64,000 nucleotides of DNA from Raphanus sativus (GCF_000801105.2 NC_079519.1:31347288-31411287), one strand, 5' to 3'; numbered from the stretch's first letter, positions 11,945-25,500 are shown. Numbers and translations are program-made. Notes: generated by a model not told the origin, from the letters alone.

Positions 11945-12274
11945 GGTCAGTACGAGATCCTCTCACTGAGTGGATCTTATATTCGGAGCGAACACGGTGG
12001 GAAAACTGGTGGCCTTAGCATTTGTTTATCTAGTTCAGATGGTCAGATCCCCGGTGGAAGAGTTGGGGGACTCCTTGAAGCTGCTGGTCCAGTGCAGGTA
12101 TCTTTCTTCTTATCTTATATTTTAAACTACAAGCTTTATATTACAAACTTACTGAATTTAGAAAGGAGATTCATTGGTTAGTTCTCTGGTTTTTCGTTAC
12201 AGGTGATTGTGGGTACATTTAAGCTAGAGAAAAAGACGGATGGAGGAAATGATGTGAAAGGAGATGATGCTTGA
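11945..12274 (+). pseudogene. Captured AHL (AT-hook) gene fragment: PPC/DUF296 domain, two exons
   Basis: Exon-like blocks 11945-12097 and 12203-12274 keep AG/GT borders and one phase-0 intron. The first reads GQYEILSLSGSYIRSEHGG..., GGLSICLSSSDGQIPGG and LLEAAGPVQ; the second reads VIVGTFKLEKKTDGGNDVKG and stops at TGA. This is the second half of the PPC domain of AT-HOOK MOTIF NUCLEAR LOCALIZED proteins, which bind AT-rich DNA through AT-hooks and oligomerise through PPC. No AT-hook (RGRP core) is visible upstream, so this is a fragment. It sits inside the hAT element 0.7 kb upstream of its transposase gene, in the same direction. The stretch 11470-11940 may hold more captured sequence that I cannot identify. 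Confidence 0.85.
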
Positions 12275-12439
12275 GGAAGTGGAAGCTTGTTACCATCTCC
12301 TTCTGGCGGCACAGAATCTTTGAATGTCTATCATCCAAGTATGTTTTCACTTCACTTGTCATCAATAGTGTAATGTGATACTGTTAGTTACTTGTCTTAT
12401 TGCTATTCAGCTACTTAAGATTTTTTTTTTGTATGTCTC

Positions 12440-12560
12440 GAGGAGATGATTGATGGTGAACAAAGAAGGATGCTCCAGGAGATGGAGTGATGGACTGATG
12501 GTGAACAAAGAAGGATGTTCCAGTAGTGATGGTGAACAAAGAAGGATGGCGATTCAGATG
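12440..12560. repeat. Short tandem repeat within the hAT element
   Basis: The word TGATGGTGAACAAAGAAGGA occurs three times between about 12450 and 12550, with variable spacers ending in TGCTCCAG or TTCCAGTAG. Confidence 0.7.
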
Positions 12561-12992
12561 CTCCAGTAGTAACCAGCTTCATCCAATTAAGCAGCTTTAA
12601 GTACCTCAGGTTAGTAAGCTCTTAAGAGTTTTAGACTTCAACATGCTAGTTTACGTGTACACAGTATTGTTTATGTAGCTTTGCTAGGTTATCGATTCTT
12701 GTTTGTTTAAGTTGCTTTGCCTGTTTAAGTTGCTTTGCAAATATGATAGATAGATGCCTTGTTAGTTTGAAGTGTTGTGCTTGTCGTTAGAAATTGCTGC
12801 TTGTCCTCAAGCAAATTTAAATAAAAACAATAGTATTTTGAAGTTTTTATGGAAATTAATAATTATTTTCAATTAAAATATTAGAAAAAATTAGAAAACC
12901 CTAATATTTTAAGTTAGCCCCACGTTCACACAATCACACGACTTCAAGTTGAAAAAAAAAAAACCTAACGCAAACTAGAGAGCAGAGAGACC

Positions 12993-15730
12993 ATGGCATC
13001 CAACAGCGATTCAGAAGAGCAGTTCACCTGTGATACAGACTACTCTCCACCAAAAACTTTGGACTTCGCGAGTCAAGGTACCTTAGCTGCTCTTGCTGCA
13101 GTTGAAGAGATCACTGATCAAAGGATTGAACCTGGTGTAACTGATTTTGCTTCTGGTGGAAAGAAGAGAGGAAGCAAAAGAAAGGTTATCAGTCTTAATG
13201 ATGATAGTGATGATTCTGATGTTGAAATCACTCCACAACCCCAAAGAAGCAACCTTCGCAGGCAGAGCAGTTTTGGAACAGCGACCGGGAAACCCATGAT
13301 GCAATCCACTATAGATGGTGGCATAGGCTCCTCCTCACAGACGTGTAGAAAGGAGAAGTATGTACCCCTGAAAGCTGTGATTCGTGGAGGGAGAAGGAAG
13401 CCTCTGACACAGTCGCAAAAAGGCAAGGCCAAGGCTAGCCAGTCGCCAAAAAAGAAGGCAACGCCTACTCCGTCGCAGAGGAAGAAGAAGATCGAGGTGA
13501 TTCCGGATTTTGATGATGAACTGGATGAAGAAGAGTGTGATGAGGATGAAATTGGTGAAGAGGAAAGGGCAGAAAGGCAAAGATCAAATGTGTGGGCCGA
13601 TTTCAAAGTGGTTCATAAACCTAATGGAAAGATGAAAGCGGCATGCAATCATTGCAGGAATGAGTATGCATGGCATTCCCACTCGCATGGAACCAGTGGG
13701 TTGAGAAGGCATTGTCTGAGGTGTAAAATTTATCCAAGGGATAGAGGAAACCAGCAACAACTCAATCTCGAGGGGAAAGTAGTATCTCGCAAGTATGATC
13801 ATACTGTGTTTAGGCAGCTGGTAGCTAAGACTATAGTACAACATGATCTACCTTACTCGTACGTCGAGTATGAAAGAGTGAGAGAGACATGGAAGTATTT
13901 GAATGTAGATGTCAAAACCATTTGTCGTAACACGGCGAGATCAGATGTCTACAAGTTGTATGAAAGCGAGAGAGACATACTGAAGAGAGAATTGGCGACT
14001 CTTCCTGGACGAGTGTCATTCACATCTGACTTGTGGACATCAGTGAAGCGGGAAGGATACATGTGTGTCACAGCACATTACATTGATCGGAACTGGAGGT
14101 TGAACAGCAAGATTCTGACGTTTTGTGCTCTGCCACCTCCACATAATGGTATGAATGTTGCACTTCGGCTCCTTGAAACATTGAAAGAATGGGGAATTGA
14201 TAAAAAGGTGTTCTCAGTGACGCTAGATAATGCTACAAGCAATGACTCGATGCAAGATATTGTGAAATCACAGCTCAATCTGTCTGATGATTTACTGTGT
14301 GGAGGCGAGTTTTTCCATGTCAGATGTGCAGCTCACATACTTAACCTGATTGTGCAAGATGGGTTGAAGGTTATAGGAGGCGCTTTGCACAAAGTAAGAG
14401 AGAGTGTTAAGTATGTTTTAGGATCGCCAACGCGAGAAACACTGTTCCAAAGATGTGTGGATGCTACGGGTCCAGTAGACGATGGGTGGCTCATCTTGGA
14501 CGTCTCGACGAGATGGAACTCTACTTTCTACATGCTTGAGCGAGCCATCAAGTACCGTAAAGCATTTGTTCAGTTGGAGATATTTGATAAGAAGAATTTT
14601 AAGACAGCGCCCACTGCTGAGGAATGGGATAGAGCAGCCAATATCTCCGAGTTTTTGGCACCTTTTGCTGAGATCACAGCGCTGATGTCGGGATCAAATT
14701 ACCCGACTGCAAACTTGTACTTTTATCAAGTTCGGCTGATCCATAATTGGCTTGAAAAAAATGAGAACAGCGAAGATGATGCTGTCAGATACATGGTGCC
14801 ACCAATGAAAGAGAAGTTTGACAAATATTGGGATGAAGTTAGTTGTCTCTTTGCTATGGCAGCAGTCTTCGATCCACGGTTTAAGCTTTCGATTGTCCAA
14901 TGTTGTTTAGGGAAGCTCGACATGAGTACACGTGATGCAAAGATCAAGAACTTGCGAGAGAAGCTTAACAATCTGTTTCAGACATACAACAAAAAGTCCA
15001 AGAATAACTCACCTTCCACTGAGCCTCGTGAGTCTGTTCCAAAAAAAGCCTCTAAGGCAGTGTCTAGCCGGATGTTTGGGAACTACACGGTCAGTGTTTT
15101 GTTTTTAAAATTACCTTCTCTTTTATTTTTAATCTATCTGATATATTTTTATTAAAAATATTCGTAGGACTTCTTTGAATTTCGCCAAGTCAGTAGCATT
15201 GTGAGTGGAAAGACACCTCTAGAAGCCTATCTTGAAGAACCAGCTTTGGACTTTACTAGTTTCCAGAGCTTGGACATACTTGATTGGTGGAAAGATAATG
15301 CGCATCGGTTTGGTGATTTGGCTGCAATAGCATGTGATCTGCTAAGTGTTCCAATTACGACAGTGGCTTCAGAGTCCTCCTTTAGCATTGGATCGCGAGT
15401 TCTGAATAAATACAGGAGTCGGCTACTCCCCAAGAATGTGCAAGCTCTAATATGCACTAGGAATTGGATCAAGGGATATGAATCTTATGCACATGGTAAT
15501 TAACTCATATTTTAATTTTTTTTACTACTATTATGTTGTATCCTAAGCAAAGTAGTTCTTCTTCATTTACAGATGAAGAAATCGACACAGATGGTGATGG
15601 TGATGGTCAGCGTGATGGTGATGGTGATGGTGATGGTGATGGTGATCGTGATGGTGGTGGTGATGGTGAAGGGATATTACCATCATTTGAGTCCATTGCC
15701 AATGGGGAAGATGAAGATGATCAAGATTGA
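12993..15730 (+). CDS. hAT transposase (BED zinc finger, hAT dimerisation domain)
   Basis: Three exons, 12993-15089, 15168-15495 and 15573-15730, with GT/AG borders, give 860 residues without interruption. An acidic/basic disordered N-terminus contains several Lys-rich clusters (likely NLS). A BED zinc finger lies near residues 200-245 (W..F, CNHC, H, GLRRHC). The RNase H-like catalytic region follows, with [15 protein letters not shown] and [19 protein letters not shown]. The C-terminal dimerisation domain near 737-800 reads [19 protein letters not shown] and [16 protein letters not shown]. The third exon adds an unusual Asp-Gly repeat (GATGGT)n and an acidic end. Such proteins cut and paste hAT elements; the family includes domesticated DAYSLEEPER-like proteins, but matching TIRs and target duplication around this gene mark it as a mobile copy, possibly still active. 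Confidence 0.92.
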
Positions 15731-17222
15731 TTTGTTGTTTTGCTTTAGCTGGATTTGGTGTTTTCTCTAAGTTGGATTTGGTGTTTTGCTTTTTTAAATT
15801 TATACTTTGCTGGTTAAAGATGCTTGAATACTATCATTTTGAAGTTTTTCTTAAATTTAAATTTGTTTCAGACTGAATCATCTCATCTTAAATCCATTTT
15901 TGTAGAAGTGTTTTTTATCCGACGCTTGGGAAGTCATTCAACCTGCAATCCGGATTTTTTATATTATGTGCATTACCTCTCATTTTTTACAGCACGTTAT
16001 ATTTGTTGGAGAAGTATGATTCTTTAATTGATTATTTTTTGTTGGTACCATATCTCAAAATTTGTGTTTGAAGAAGTTTGGAGCCAGTGATAATATGCAG
16101 GTTGTTGTGGACTATTAGCTGTCGTTACTCGTTAGTCTCAATTTAAAAAGTTTGATGTTCCCCGTAGATGACGGTTTATTGAAATGAAGGTATTATCAAA
16201 GCAAGTGCATGCCATCGTTGTACTTCTTTTAACTTATAATATTTATCTGTTTATCAATTTTTAATAAGATGTGAACTATATCAATGTACATGTTTCATGT
16301 TTTTCTTATTATGTGAACTTAGGTGTGCAATGGAGAAGTCTGAGGCGTGATCGAGCAGTCATGGATCAACCAGCAGCATCAAGAACCAAAAAGACTGCAT
16401 TTTGCTTAAGGCCCGCGGGCTGGACCGCAAGAGACTGTGCATTCGGCGGTACGGGCATGGGACGACCATACGGAGACCGCAGCCCGCGCGGGCCTGAACC
16501 GCAATGACCCGCAAAGAAGTGAGCCCGCCGCGGGACGGGACGGGACAACCTGTTTGACAATCCTACTCATGCATAAGAACCTGAAAAATAACCAAATTAC
16601 TAAAGTATCTAAAACGGGTTCGGTTATTTGTACTCAAAGTAACCAAAGTATCCGATTCGGTTCAAATTTTTGTATCCAAATTACTCAAAAATAACCAAAA
16701 GTAACCAAAAATATCCATTCTATACAGTTTTTTTTGGTAAACTTTTATCCAAACTATCATATTTTATCCAAAAATACTCAAAAGTACCGAAAATAACTAC
16801 TGTAGTTAACTTATAATATTAATTTAAAATATTAAAATAATTATAAATATAATTATAACATATTTTTTTAGATATATATTCATATTTCGGATATCTTTGG
16901 ATACTCATTCGGTTTTTGGTTCGGGTCGGGTTCGGGACCGGTTCTTCGGATATAGCAATTTAGAACTCATTCGTATATTTACCCTGGGTCTGATCGGGTT
17001 CGGGACCCTGATTTTCGCGTCGGTTTCGGGTTGGTTCTTCGGGTCCGGATATTGTGCTCAGGCCTATACTCTTTTAAAATAAAACACGATAAAGAAAGAT
17101 AAAAAGCATAAGTTTTTATAAAAAAACAAATATATGAAAATATGACATTTACTAAATATTTGTCAATTTAAAAAAATAAAGGAAAATAAATCCGCGCTTT
17201 GAAAGCGCGGATCAAAATCTAG

Positions 17223-17273
17223 TTAAAAGATTAAGGCCGAATTCTATGAGGGATTCTGCTTTAATAGTATAGA
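17223..17273 (-). mobile_element. 5'-terminal fragment of a Helitron between two inverted copies
   Basis: On the minus strand the spacer starts TCTATACTATTAAAGCAG, the Helitron 5' end, directly abutting the CTAG 3' end of the neighbouring inverted Helitron at 17274. About 50 bp remain before the plus-strand Helitron's 3' end. Confidence 0.6.
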
Positions 17274-18595
17274 CTAGATTTTGACCCGCGCTTTTAAAAC
17301 GCGGGTTTATTTTCCTTTATTTTTTTTTTAAATTGACAAATATTTAATAGCGCGGGTTTATTTTCTTTTATTTTTTTAAATAAACAAATATTTAGTAAAT
17401 TTCATATTTTCATATATTTATTTTTTTTATGTAAAAGACTTAAGTTTTTTATCTTTCTTTATCGTGTTTTATTTTAAAAGAGTATAGGCATGAGCACAAT
17501 ATCCGGACACAAAGAACCAACCCAAAACCGACCCAAAAATCAGGGTCTCGAACCGATCAGACCCAGGGTAAATATCCGAATGAGTTCTAAATTGATATAT
17601 CCAAAGAACCGATCCCGAATCCAAACCGAACCGAGAACTGAATAAGTACCCGAAGATATCCGAAATGTGAATATATATCTAAAAATATATGTTATAATTA
17701 TATTTATAATTATTTTAATATTTTAAATTAATATTATAAGTTAACTATAGTAGTTATTTTCGGTACTTTTGAGTATTTTTGGATAAAATATGATAGATTG
17801 GATAAAAGTTTACCCAAAAAAACTGTATAGAATGGTTATTTTTGGTTACTTTTGAGTAATTTGGATTCAAAAGTTTGAACCGAATCAGATACTTTGGTTA
17901 CTTTGAGTACAAATAACCGAACCCGTTTTAGATACTATGGTTATTTGGTAATTTTTCAGGTTCTTATGTATGAGAACCGAACCCATCCGGACCCGGAAAG
18001 ATCCGACTCGAACCCGACACGAAATTTTATAATACCCGAGTGGGGTTTAATTTCAATACTCGAAAAACCCGATACCCGAAAGAACCGATCCGTACCGAAT
18101 GGGTACCCGAACGTCCAGGTCTAATGAATATTTATGTTTAGAAAATTAAACTTTATTTTTTAATGAATTAAGTTGGTATAACTCTGATAAATTAATTTTA
18201 TTATGTGGTTAATTTTTTAATTAAAAAATTATATACTTTTAATAAAGATTTATACTTTTCAATGAAAAAATTCAAATTTTTTTTATGAATGCTTAAACTA
18301 TATTAAAAAAAAAGAAAAACATAATAATTAAGTGATTAATTTTTGTTCACTATACAAAATATTAAGAATGGTTGAAAATAAATTATTTGAACTTGGAGAA
18401 AAAAAATAAGAATTGGATCTGATTTTTTAATCGGCCCAATTGGTCCAAAAGAGATGATGTTAGCAATGGGCTGGATCCAAAAAAAATGACTCAATATAGA
18501 TGTTATTAATATTAATTGATTGCCTTTAATGAAATATGCAATGTTAGTAAATAAAATGATATTTTTTTGTAAAAAACAATAGGATTATGCTTTAA
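17274..18595 (-). mobile_element. Inverted Helitron copy, tail-to-tail with 10389-17222
   Basis: On the minus strand the 3' end is CCCGCG hairpin ... AAAATCTAG|T at 17274. The body repeats, in reverse, the non-nested parts of the plus-strand Helitron (10431-10993 and 16574-17222), including the hAT-like element with ends at 17485 and 18123. Near its 3' end a block with GCGCGGGTTTATTTTC is tandemly duplicated (17298-17390). The 5' end is replaced by the adjoining Helitron at 18596. Confidence 0.75.
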
Positions 18596-19474
18596 CTAGA
18601 TTCTGACCCGCCCTTCGGAAGGGCGGGTATATTTTTTGTTTTAATTTCTTTAAAAAATATTTATAAATTTGTGTTTAATACTAATTTAATAGAATAGATA
18701 ATTTTTGATAATTATATTAAATATGTCAAATTGCATAGCTATACACTTGTGACATATGCATTTCAGAAATTATTTTTAAACTTTATTGGTAGAGTTTACA
18801 AAATATTATATTTTCTTAGTAGTTAATTAATATAATTAGTGAAGAATATTCGTACCAAAAACCCTGATTTGGAATCGACCTGAAATCTAAAGTCTCATAC
18901 TCTATTAGATCTGGTTTATATACTGGAACAGTTCTTAAAGTATTATATCAGAAAACCAAATATTTTTTTTGAAAGATGTTTAAAAATAATTCTTATATAT
19001 TTTGTTAAGTATATTTATACATGTAAATGAGTTAATATTATCTTCACTAATTTTAAATAAAATCACATTTAATAAATATTGTTTAATTGAATAACCTATT
19101 TAAAATCTGTTAAACTAAAATAATTTATATAAATATTTTTTTTTAAATCCATTTAAACCCGCTACCAAAAATACAATGGTGAATATAATAGTGGACACAT
19201 CTAATATATGGTTGAAGATAAGAGCACGGATGATTAAAATTCATGTGAAAAGTTTTTTTGTAATTTAATTCATGTGGAAAGTTTACAAAAGAAAAAAAAA
19301 ATTGATGATAATACCAAACGGTTATTAAAAGGGAGTTGGAATTATAACTCGTGACTTTTATTTCTGATTATATATATACTTTACCAGTCAAAATAGTTAC
19401 TTATACATAATTTTTTTGGACCAAATGTTTATCAATAGGTCATGCTGCAGAATTAATAGAATAGATAGTATAGA
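18596..19474 (-). mobile_element. Helitron (879 bp, minus strand)
   Basis: 5' end A|TCTATACTATCTATTC at 19474; 3' hairpin CCCGCCCTTCCGAAGGGCGGG and CTAG|T ending at 18596. The interior is AT-rich and has no coding capacity. Confidence 0.8.
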
Positions 19475-22416
19475 TTCGGAATGATACTAATTATAAATGT
19501 AGTTTTCAATTAATTTTAATCTGACAGATTAAATCAAAACTTCTCTTAATAACAAAGAAATTGTTTATTTTGTTTCTAAATGCAATTTCTAATTAGTAAT
19601 AGCAGATCTGGTGAGAAAAGCGGTGCATAATTAAAGTGCGGTGCGGTGTAACTGCGGTTCGTGCGGAATTAAAGTGCGGTACGTTACAACTGCGGTTTTA
19701 TGTAAAAAGCGGTGCAGAATATTGTTTGATTGGTGATAATACATATTTGCTGTATTCAATAGTTATTTAATTAAAAATAATAATAGTATTAAAAACTGAA
19801 TATATTTAAAAATCTAAATAATATATTAACATAGTAGGTATATTCTAAAATAAAAAAGTATGAAACATACATATTTTCTGAAAATGAAATTTAAACTATT
19901 TTTTAATATATAAACTGTCTTCTTGAATTTTACATAATAATTATGCACCTTGTATTTTTCTGACTGAACTATGCTTTTGTAAATATTATGTTATCATGTA
20001 ATTAACATCATGTAAACTAAAATTTTAAGATTTTTATTTTTATCCAACTAATCATTATTTTATAAATTTACTTAAAGTAAACTAACAATAGTTTTAGAAT
20101 TTAGATTTTTCATAAACAATTATCTTGTAATTTTTATTAAATAACCTATAACTTTAAACATTTTAGTGTCAGTAAATATCCTTTCATATATTTGTTAACC
20201 TTAATAAATTGGATAGCTTAATATATTTATTAGTTTGTATTCATTTTATTTTAATTATATTATGTGAATAAATTAATTATCATGTATATAAAATAATAAA
20301 GTTAAACCAGCTTTCTAAAAAAAACATTATAGCTTTAAATTAAAACACCTACTTTGTTCTGTGAATGTAAATGTAAATAAAATTTCTGTGCACAAAAAAA
20401 AAGAACAGAATTCACTTTTTCTCTTTTGAATGTTGTGTGATTGTGGAATGAAGACAAGTCCTCGTTTTCTTTCAAGTGTTGAGTCATTGAGAGTGTATTG
20501 TAATTGGTTAGGTTGAAATATATATATACAGCTTTTATTATAAAGTATTTGTGACAAAAAAAATGTGACAAAAAGAAGTATAAATAAATAGACAAATACT
20601 AATTGTGCGTTTTTCTATTGAACCACAGGGTTTTATGTGCGGTCGAGTTTCACAGTACGGAATTCCCCGAACAAGTTGTTTTTGCTATCTCGAAAACTGT
20701 TTGCGGATTTACTTTATTTTTCTTTAAAAAACGCCTTTTTACAATGGAAAATGTGATTGGTAACTATGTGCGGGTTTTCCAAAAAAACGCATTAAAAACC
20801 GCACTCAGCTATTTATCATTCATAACCTAAAATGGAAAAAGTTGCATTCGATCACGAATAGCAATCTTCTCTAACTAATGAATAGGGACGGGGAGTCGGC
20901 TTTGTAAAACTTGATGTCGACTACAAGTACGTTCAAAAAAAAAAAAGACTACAAGTACGTGTCTACAAGATGAATGAGTCAAACTCAGTAAGGTTTTACT
21001 CATCCGTCGACCGTCATTTACCAATATCATAGGATAAGACCTGCGCCTTACGCATGATGAGTTTACATAATTAAAGTTAAAATATATAATATTGACAAAT
21101 TAAATATTTATATCTGATCAAATTTTTATGTATACGGTTTATATAATCATCTATATTTTGAGCCGGGATCATTTATAATTGTAGTTGTAGACCAAAACCT
21201 ATTTTGAATTTATGATGGAATGATCGATTTGAGATTAAAATTTTTAATTGGTTTTTAGAACTAAACAATTTTACATAAGGTGGAGAATGAAAATATTAAA
21301 AATATACTGGATTAGGTTAGACAATAACTGTAAGTTTGTTTTTATGGGCCATATTAAGGCCATAGAAAATTAATCAGACCCGATTATCAAACTTTTTATG
21401 GTCAAATAAATTAAATAATTTTAAAATAGATTAATCCAAAAAAAAATCTGCAACTTTTTTTACACTTTAAGTCCGTAGCTGAATAGATACTTAGGATTGA
21501 TAGTACATTGAAAATATTTAATATAAGTTTTCCATAATTACCAAATACATTTGGGCAAGTTTTTCCTTGTTGCCAAAGTTTTTTATAGTCTTTAATTTAA
21601 ATTACCATATTTAACTTCTGAATAATTGTGTAGCAAGCATATATATTTGATGGATACACCAGTTTGGTGATAACAATTTCGTATTTATTTATTTTTTATT
21701 CTATCGAAACAAATATATTACACTTAACTAATTTTTTGCTGATTCTATATGTGTATATCACGCCAATGTAGGATTTTATTGCATTCTATTATTAAAATTT
21801 GAAATAATTTGATTGTCTATGTTTTGGTTCAATTGAAATTAAAATGACACTTAACCGACATCAACCGTAGAAAGACACAGATATTATTGATGTTTTCTAC
21901 TCGAATAGATTTCAACATTTTTTGTATTTTTCGTATACAATATAAGATGATTCTTATATTTGTTTTTTACTTACTTACTTGATAGTATAATTCATTGTCT
22001 ATTCGTTCCAAGCATATATTTGTAACACAGACTTATAATAAATTCTTAGCTAAATTAAAATTCCCGATAACTTTGCTTATGTATTGAACCTAATAAAATC
22101 TACACTTGATATTCATTTTGGTTTTGATCAAAAAAAGATATTCATCTTGGTTTACTGCTCGGTTAGTGAATGTATGATTGTACACAATGTCTATTTTTAT
22201 CCCAACAGATACATAAATTTTGATTTTATTTGATACAACCGAATAAAATGTATTTAAAAACAGAGGATGGTGAAGAACAAACCGAAGAACCTTAGAATAA
22301 ATTTCGAGAGCCTCACTATCATTTTCAGGTCAAGATATGAGCCTTACTGATCATAATACGATATATAAATGCTTGAACCTCTCGGTTAGTTTACGATGCT
22401 TCATATATAATCTCCA
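19475..22416. other. AT-rich intergenic region with GCGGT-rich repeat remnants
   Basis: No gene is recognised. Around 19610-19720 and 20640-20810 there are clusters of GCGGT/TGCGG words that suggest the two ends of an old DNA transposon about 1.2 kb long, but I could not define matching ends or a target duplication. The rest is AT-rich. Confidence 0.4.
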
Positions 22417-23365
22417 CTAGATTTTGACCCGCGCTTCCGAAGCGCGGATATTATTTTTCACTTTTATGAAAAATATTATTTGTTTGTAATTATTGAATGT
22501 ATTTATCTTATTAAAACTTTCTTTATAATAGAGTGCCTCTGGTAAACTATGTGTTTCTCTGACTTTATTTTATTCCCTTTTCAATCAATATATTTATTTG
22601 GCTTATTGTTAAAATAAATAATTTTAGAATATAACTGTACAATACTTTTATATTGATATTTTGTTTAAACAATGTGACATATTTTTATATTAATTAAATA
22701 TTTACATTGTAATTTGTATACAATTCAACATATTTGTCTAGTTTGTTGTTAAAAGAAATGATTTTGAATTCAGATGTACAGTACTTTTATATTGTTTTTT
22801 CTTCAGTTCATATAATTTTTTAAAATAAATTTCTTTCGATATAAGCTATATCAAAAATTACCCAACTAAAGAATCTATAAAAAATTATTTACATAGCAAT
22901 ATAACATATTTATATATTAATTTAGTTTAATATATAAATTATTTATTACTGCCTTATTTAAAATGAAAGTTTATTAATATATTTTTACGTTGTTACAAAC
23001 CAACCCGGACCAAAAATGATCCGACTCGAACCTCCTACGATTTTATAATATTCTAATGATATTTATTTAATTTAAAAATCTAAGGGAAAAATATTGTGTA
23101 TCACGAAAACATATATTATCAATTAGTGGTTTCCTAAAATGTAGGAAGTTTAAATGGATTTGCTGATTTTATGTGGATAGAGATATTTTTTTTAATAAAA
23201 ATACAATTCAAGTTTTCAAACAATTTTTTTAATTACAATCCAAGTTTCCAAACAAACTTATTCTTTATAAATGCTATTCAAATAATCAAACACACCAATT
23301 TTTTTAATGCTCTTATCCAAGTATCCAAACACACCGAAATTGTACTTCAGCTTTAATAAGATAGA
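22417..23365 (-). mobile_element. Helitron (949 bp, minus strand)
   Basis: 5' end A|TCTATCTTATTAAAGC at 23365; 3' end hairpin CCGCGCTTCGGAAGCGCGG, then CAAAATCTAG|T at 22417. The internal short open frame at 23171 has no recognisable motif. Confidence 0.82.
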
Positions 23366-23925
23366 TGATATGATATTCTGATGCTCGAACCTACTGGCCC
23401 TTGCGATGTTCATCACTTTTGCAGCGACATATGAGAGTTTTCATAGTGGTCGCTAAAAAGAATACGAACATCGCGATGATAATCTATTAACGTATCATAT
23501 AATGAAATAAAATATATTATATATAATAATGAATTAAAATATGCGACATCAATCTCGTTTGGTCAAATTTATTTTAATACTATGGTTTGCTCAAATCCCC
23601 TCTAAGACTGACACGTAGGATTTTTTACCTCTTAAAAACTCGCCACATAGGATGGGGTAGTTTTATAATTCTTACGAAAATGAGGTTCATATTTTTTAAA
23701 GTCTTCCCAAATAATATATAGGGGATTTGGAAATTAAAGAACAAGACTAGCTTTGGTAATATTTAACAACAACAAAAAGACTAAGTTTTGTAATAGCAAA
23801 CCAAACCGAAGAAGAAATGACAACAAAGAAGAGAATCACACCTGCCGTGTCTTAATTAGTGGATATCTTTTTACGGAAAATTACAATTAACATATCTTAT
23901 ACTATTTTGTTTTGTTTTGATTTGT
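23366..23925. other. Short intergenic stretch, no gene seen
   Basis: AT-rich sequence between a Helitron and the start of the duplicated unit A. No coding motif or defined repeat is recognised. Confidence 0.4.
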
Positions 23926-23977
23926 ATAATATCATAGACCGATTTACTTACACCATAACGTTTGATTTAATAAACAA

Positions 23978-24841
23978 CTAGATCATGACCCGCGCGCCTG
24001 CGCGGATTTATCTTTTGATTCACATATTTTATATACATGTTGTATATTATTTAAGATTTATAATATAAAAAAGTTAATTAGAATGATCCGGAACCAAAAA
24101 AATTTGACCCGGACAAAAAAAATCAAATATTTACTTAGATCCAAATGTTGAGAACTCGAAGAATTCATACATGAAATGAACAGATTTATATCCGATCCAG
24201 TGAGCTAAATTTCAAATATAATATCTTTTGTTATATCTTTAATTCATTCTTTTGGGTTGGTGAGATTTACTATTTATTCGGAAGATTTTTGGTTAACTTA
24301 ATGGTATAGGTTTCTTTTTTCTGAACAGGAAAAAAAAAGATTTGGGTCTTGATTAAATTTATCTTATATAACAAATTACTGCTATAAATAATTTTTATAA
24401 AAACTAATTTGTAACAGTAATATCATTTTTGTTATAAATTAGTATATCATGGTTTATAGGTTCAAAGTATAGAGTTAGTCGTCTTCATAGTATTGCTAAT
24501 ATTGATAGATGCAAATTAATGAATACATATAATATATTGTATTATTAGTAATCTGTCGTATAGTATTATATGTTAGTAGATGTATTATTAATAATCTATC
24601 TTATAGTATAATATGCTAGTGGATGTATCTAGCTTATAGTAAAATATAGGCAATATAAAGAAACATGCGTAGTGGATATAATAATAAGGTAAGAAGTGAA
24701 AAACTATGGTAATGGTTGATATTAATTATTTATAAAAATGCAGGTCTAATATAAGTAGATTAATATAGCATTAATTACATAAGGTCCAACTTTAAAATTC
24801 ACCTAGAAGAAGTTGTAATGTTTCTGTTTTAATAAGATAGA
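23978..24841 (-). mobile_element. Helitron (864 bp) with empty site in paralogous unit
   Basis: On the minus strand it runs from A|TCTATCTTATTAAAAC (24841) to GATCTAG|T (23978), with the 3' hairpin core CCGCGCAGGCGCGCGG. Unit B carries the uninterrupted target TTAATAAACAA|TATATGAAAG at 30304/30305, which fixes both borders to the base and shows insertion between A and T without target duplication. Confidence 0.95.
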
Positions 24842-25500
24842 TATATGAAAGTTCACTAGAATTTACTCGCTCGACCTCCTGAAGAGTGGTTTTTGTCAAT
24901 CGTTGATAAAGAACCAACATGTAATTTCTATATTGGGTTTGTCCAACAAAAGGTCTTATTCATTATTGTAAGGGGGAATAAAGAGGTTATTGCTACGAGT
25001 GTCGTTGAAGTCATTATTTTAAGAGTTTGTACGTTAAGCGTCTAGAATGTGAGAAATATCTTGCATCGGAAGTAAAGTGAGGTAAGATAAAATAAATTTC
25101 ATCAGCACCCGTTGGTTAAAATTTGAAAATCATGAAACTTAACATTTGAAAACTTGTCTGAAGCATACTTATAATCAGTAGGTAGCTTTGACGAAAATTA
25201 CCCCCGGATCCACAACCATATCATTGGCGAATCCAAGTGGATTTTTTAGTTGGATGCACAAGTGGTAAAAGAAGAATACGAGTGAAAGATCGATATTGTA
25301 AGAAAAAGTCAACGTTAGTACTTCAACCATTAAGTGGGTGCACATACGGACATACCCCATGTTATCCATAGTTCCATACTACGTACATTCACCCATGATC
25401 AAGATTCATATTGTAAGGAATAGTCAACGCTTATAAATTATAACCTTATAACAAAGCAAGTGGAGTAGTATTGAATTCCACTATTTCCCTAATCTCTCTC

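Noticed and set aside
13118..13606. 162-residue antisense open frame with Ser runs
   Set aside because: It is the shadow of the acidic N-terminal part of the hAT transposase.
19610..20810. GCGGT-rich clusters as the ends of one DNA transposon
   Set aside because: No matching inverted ends or target duplication could be found, so no element was annotated.
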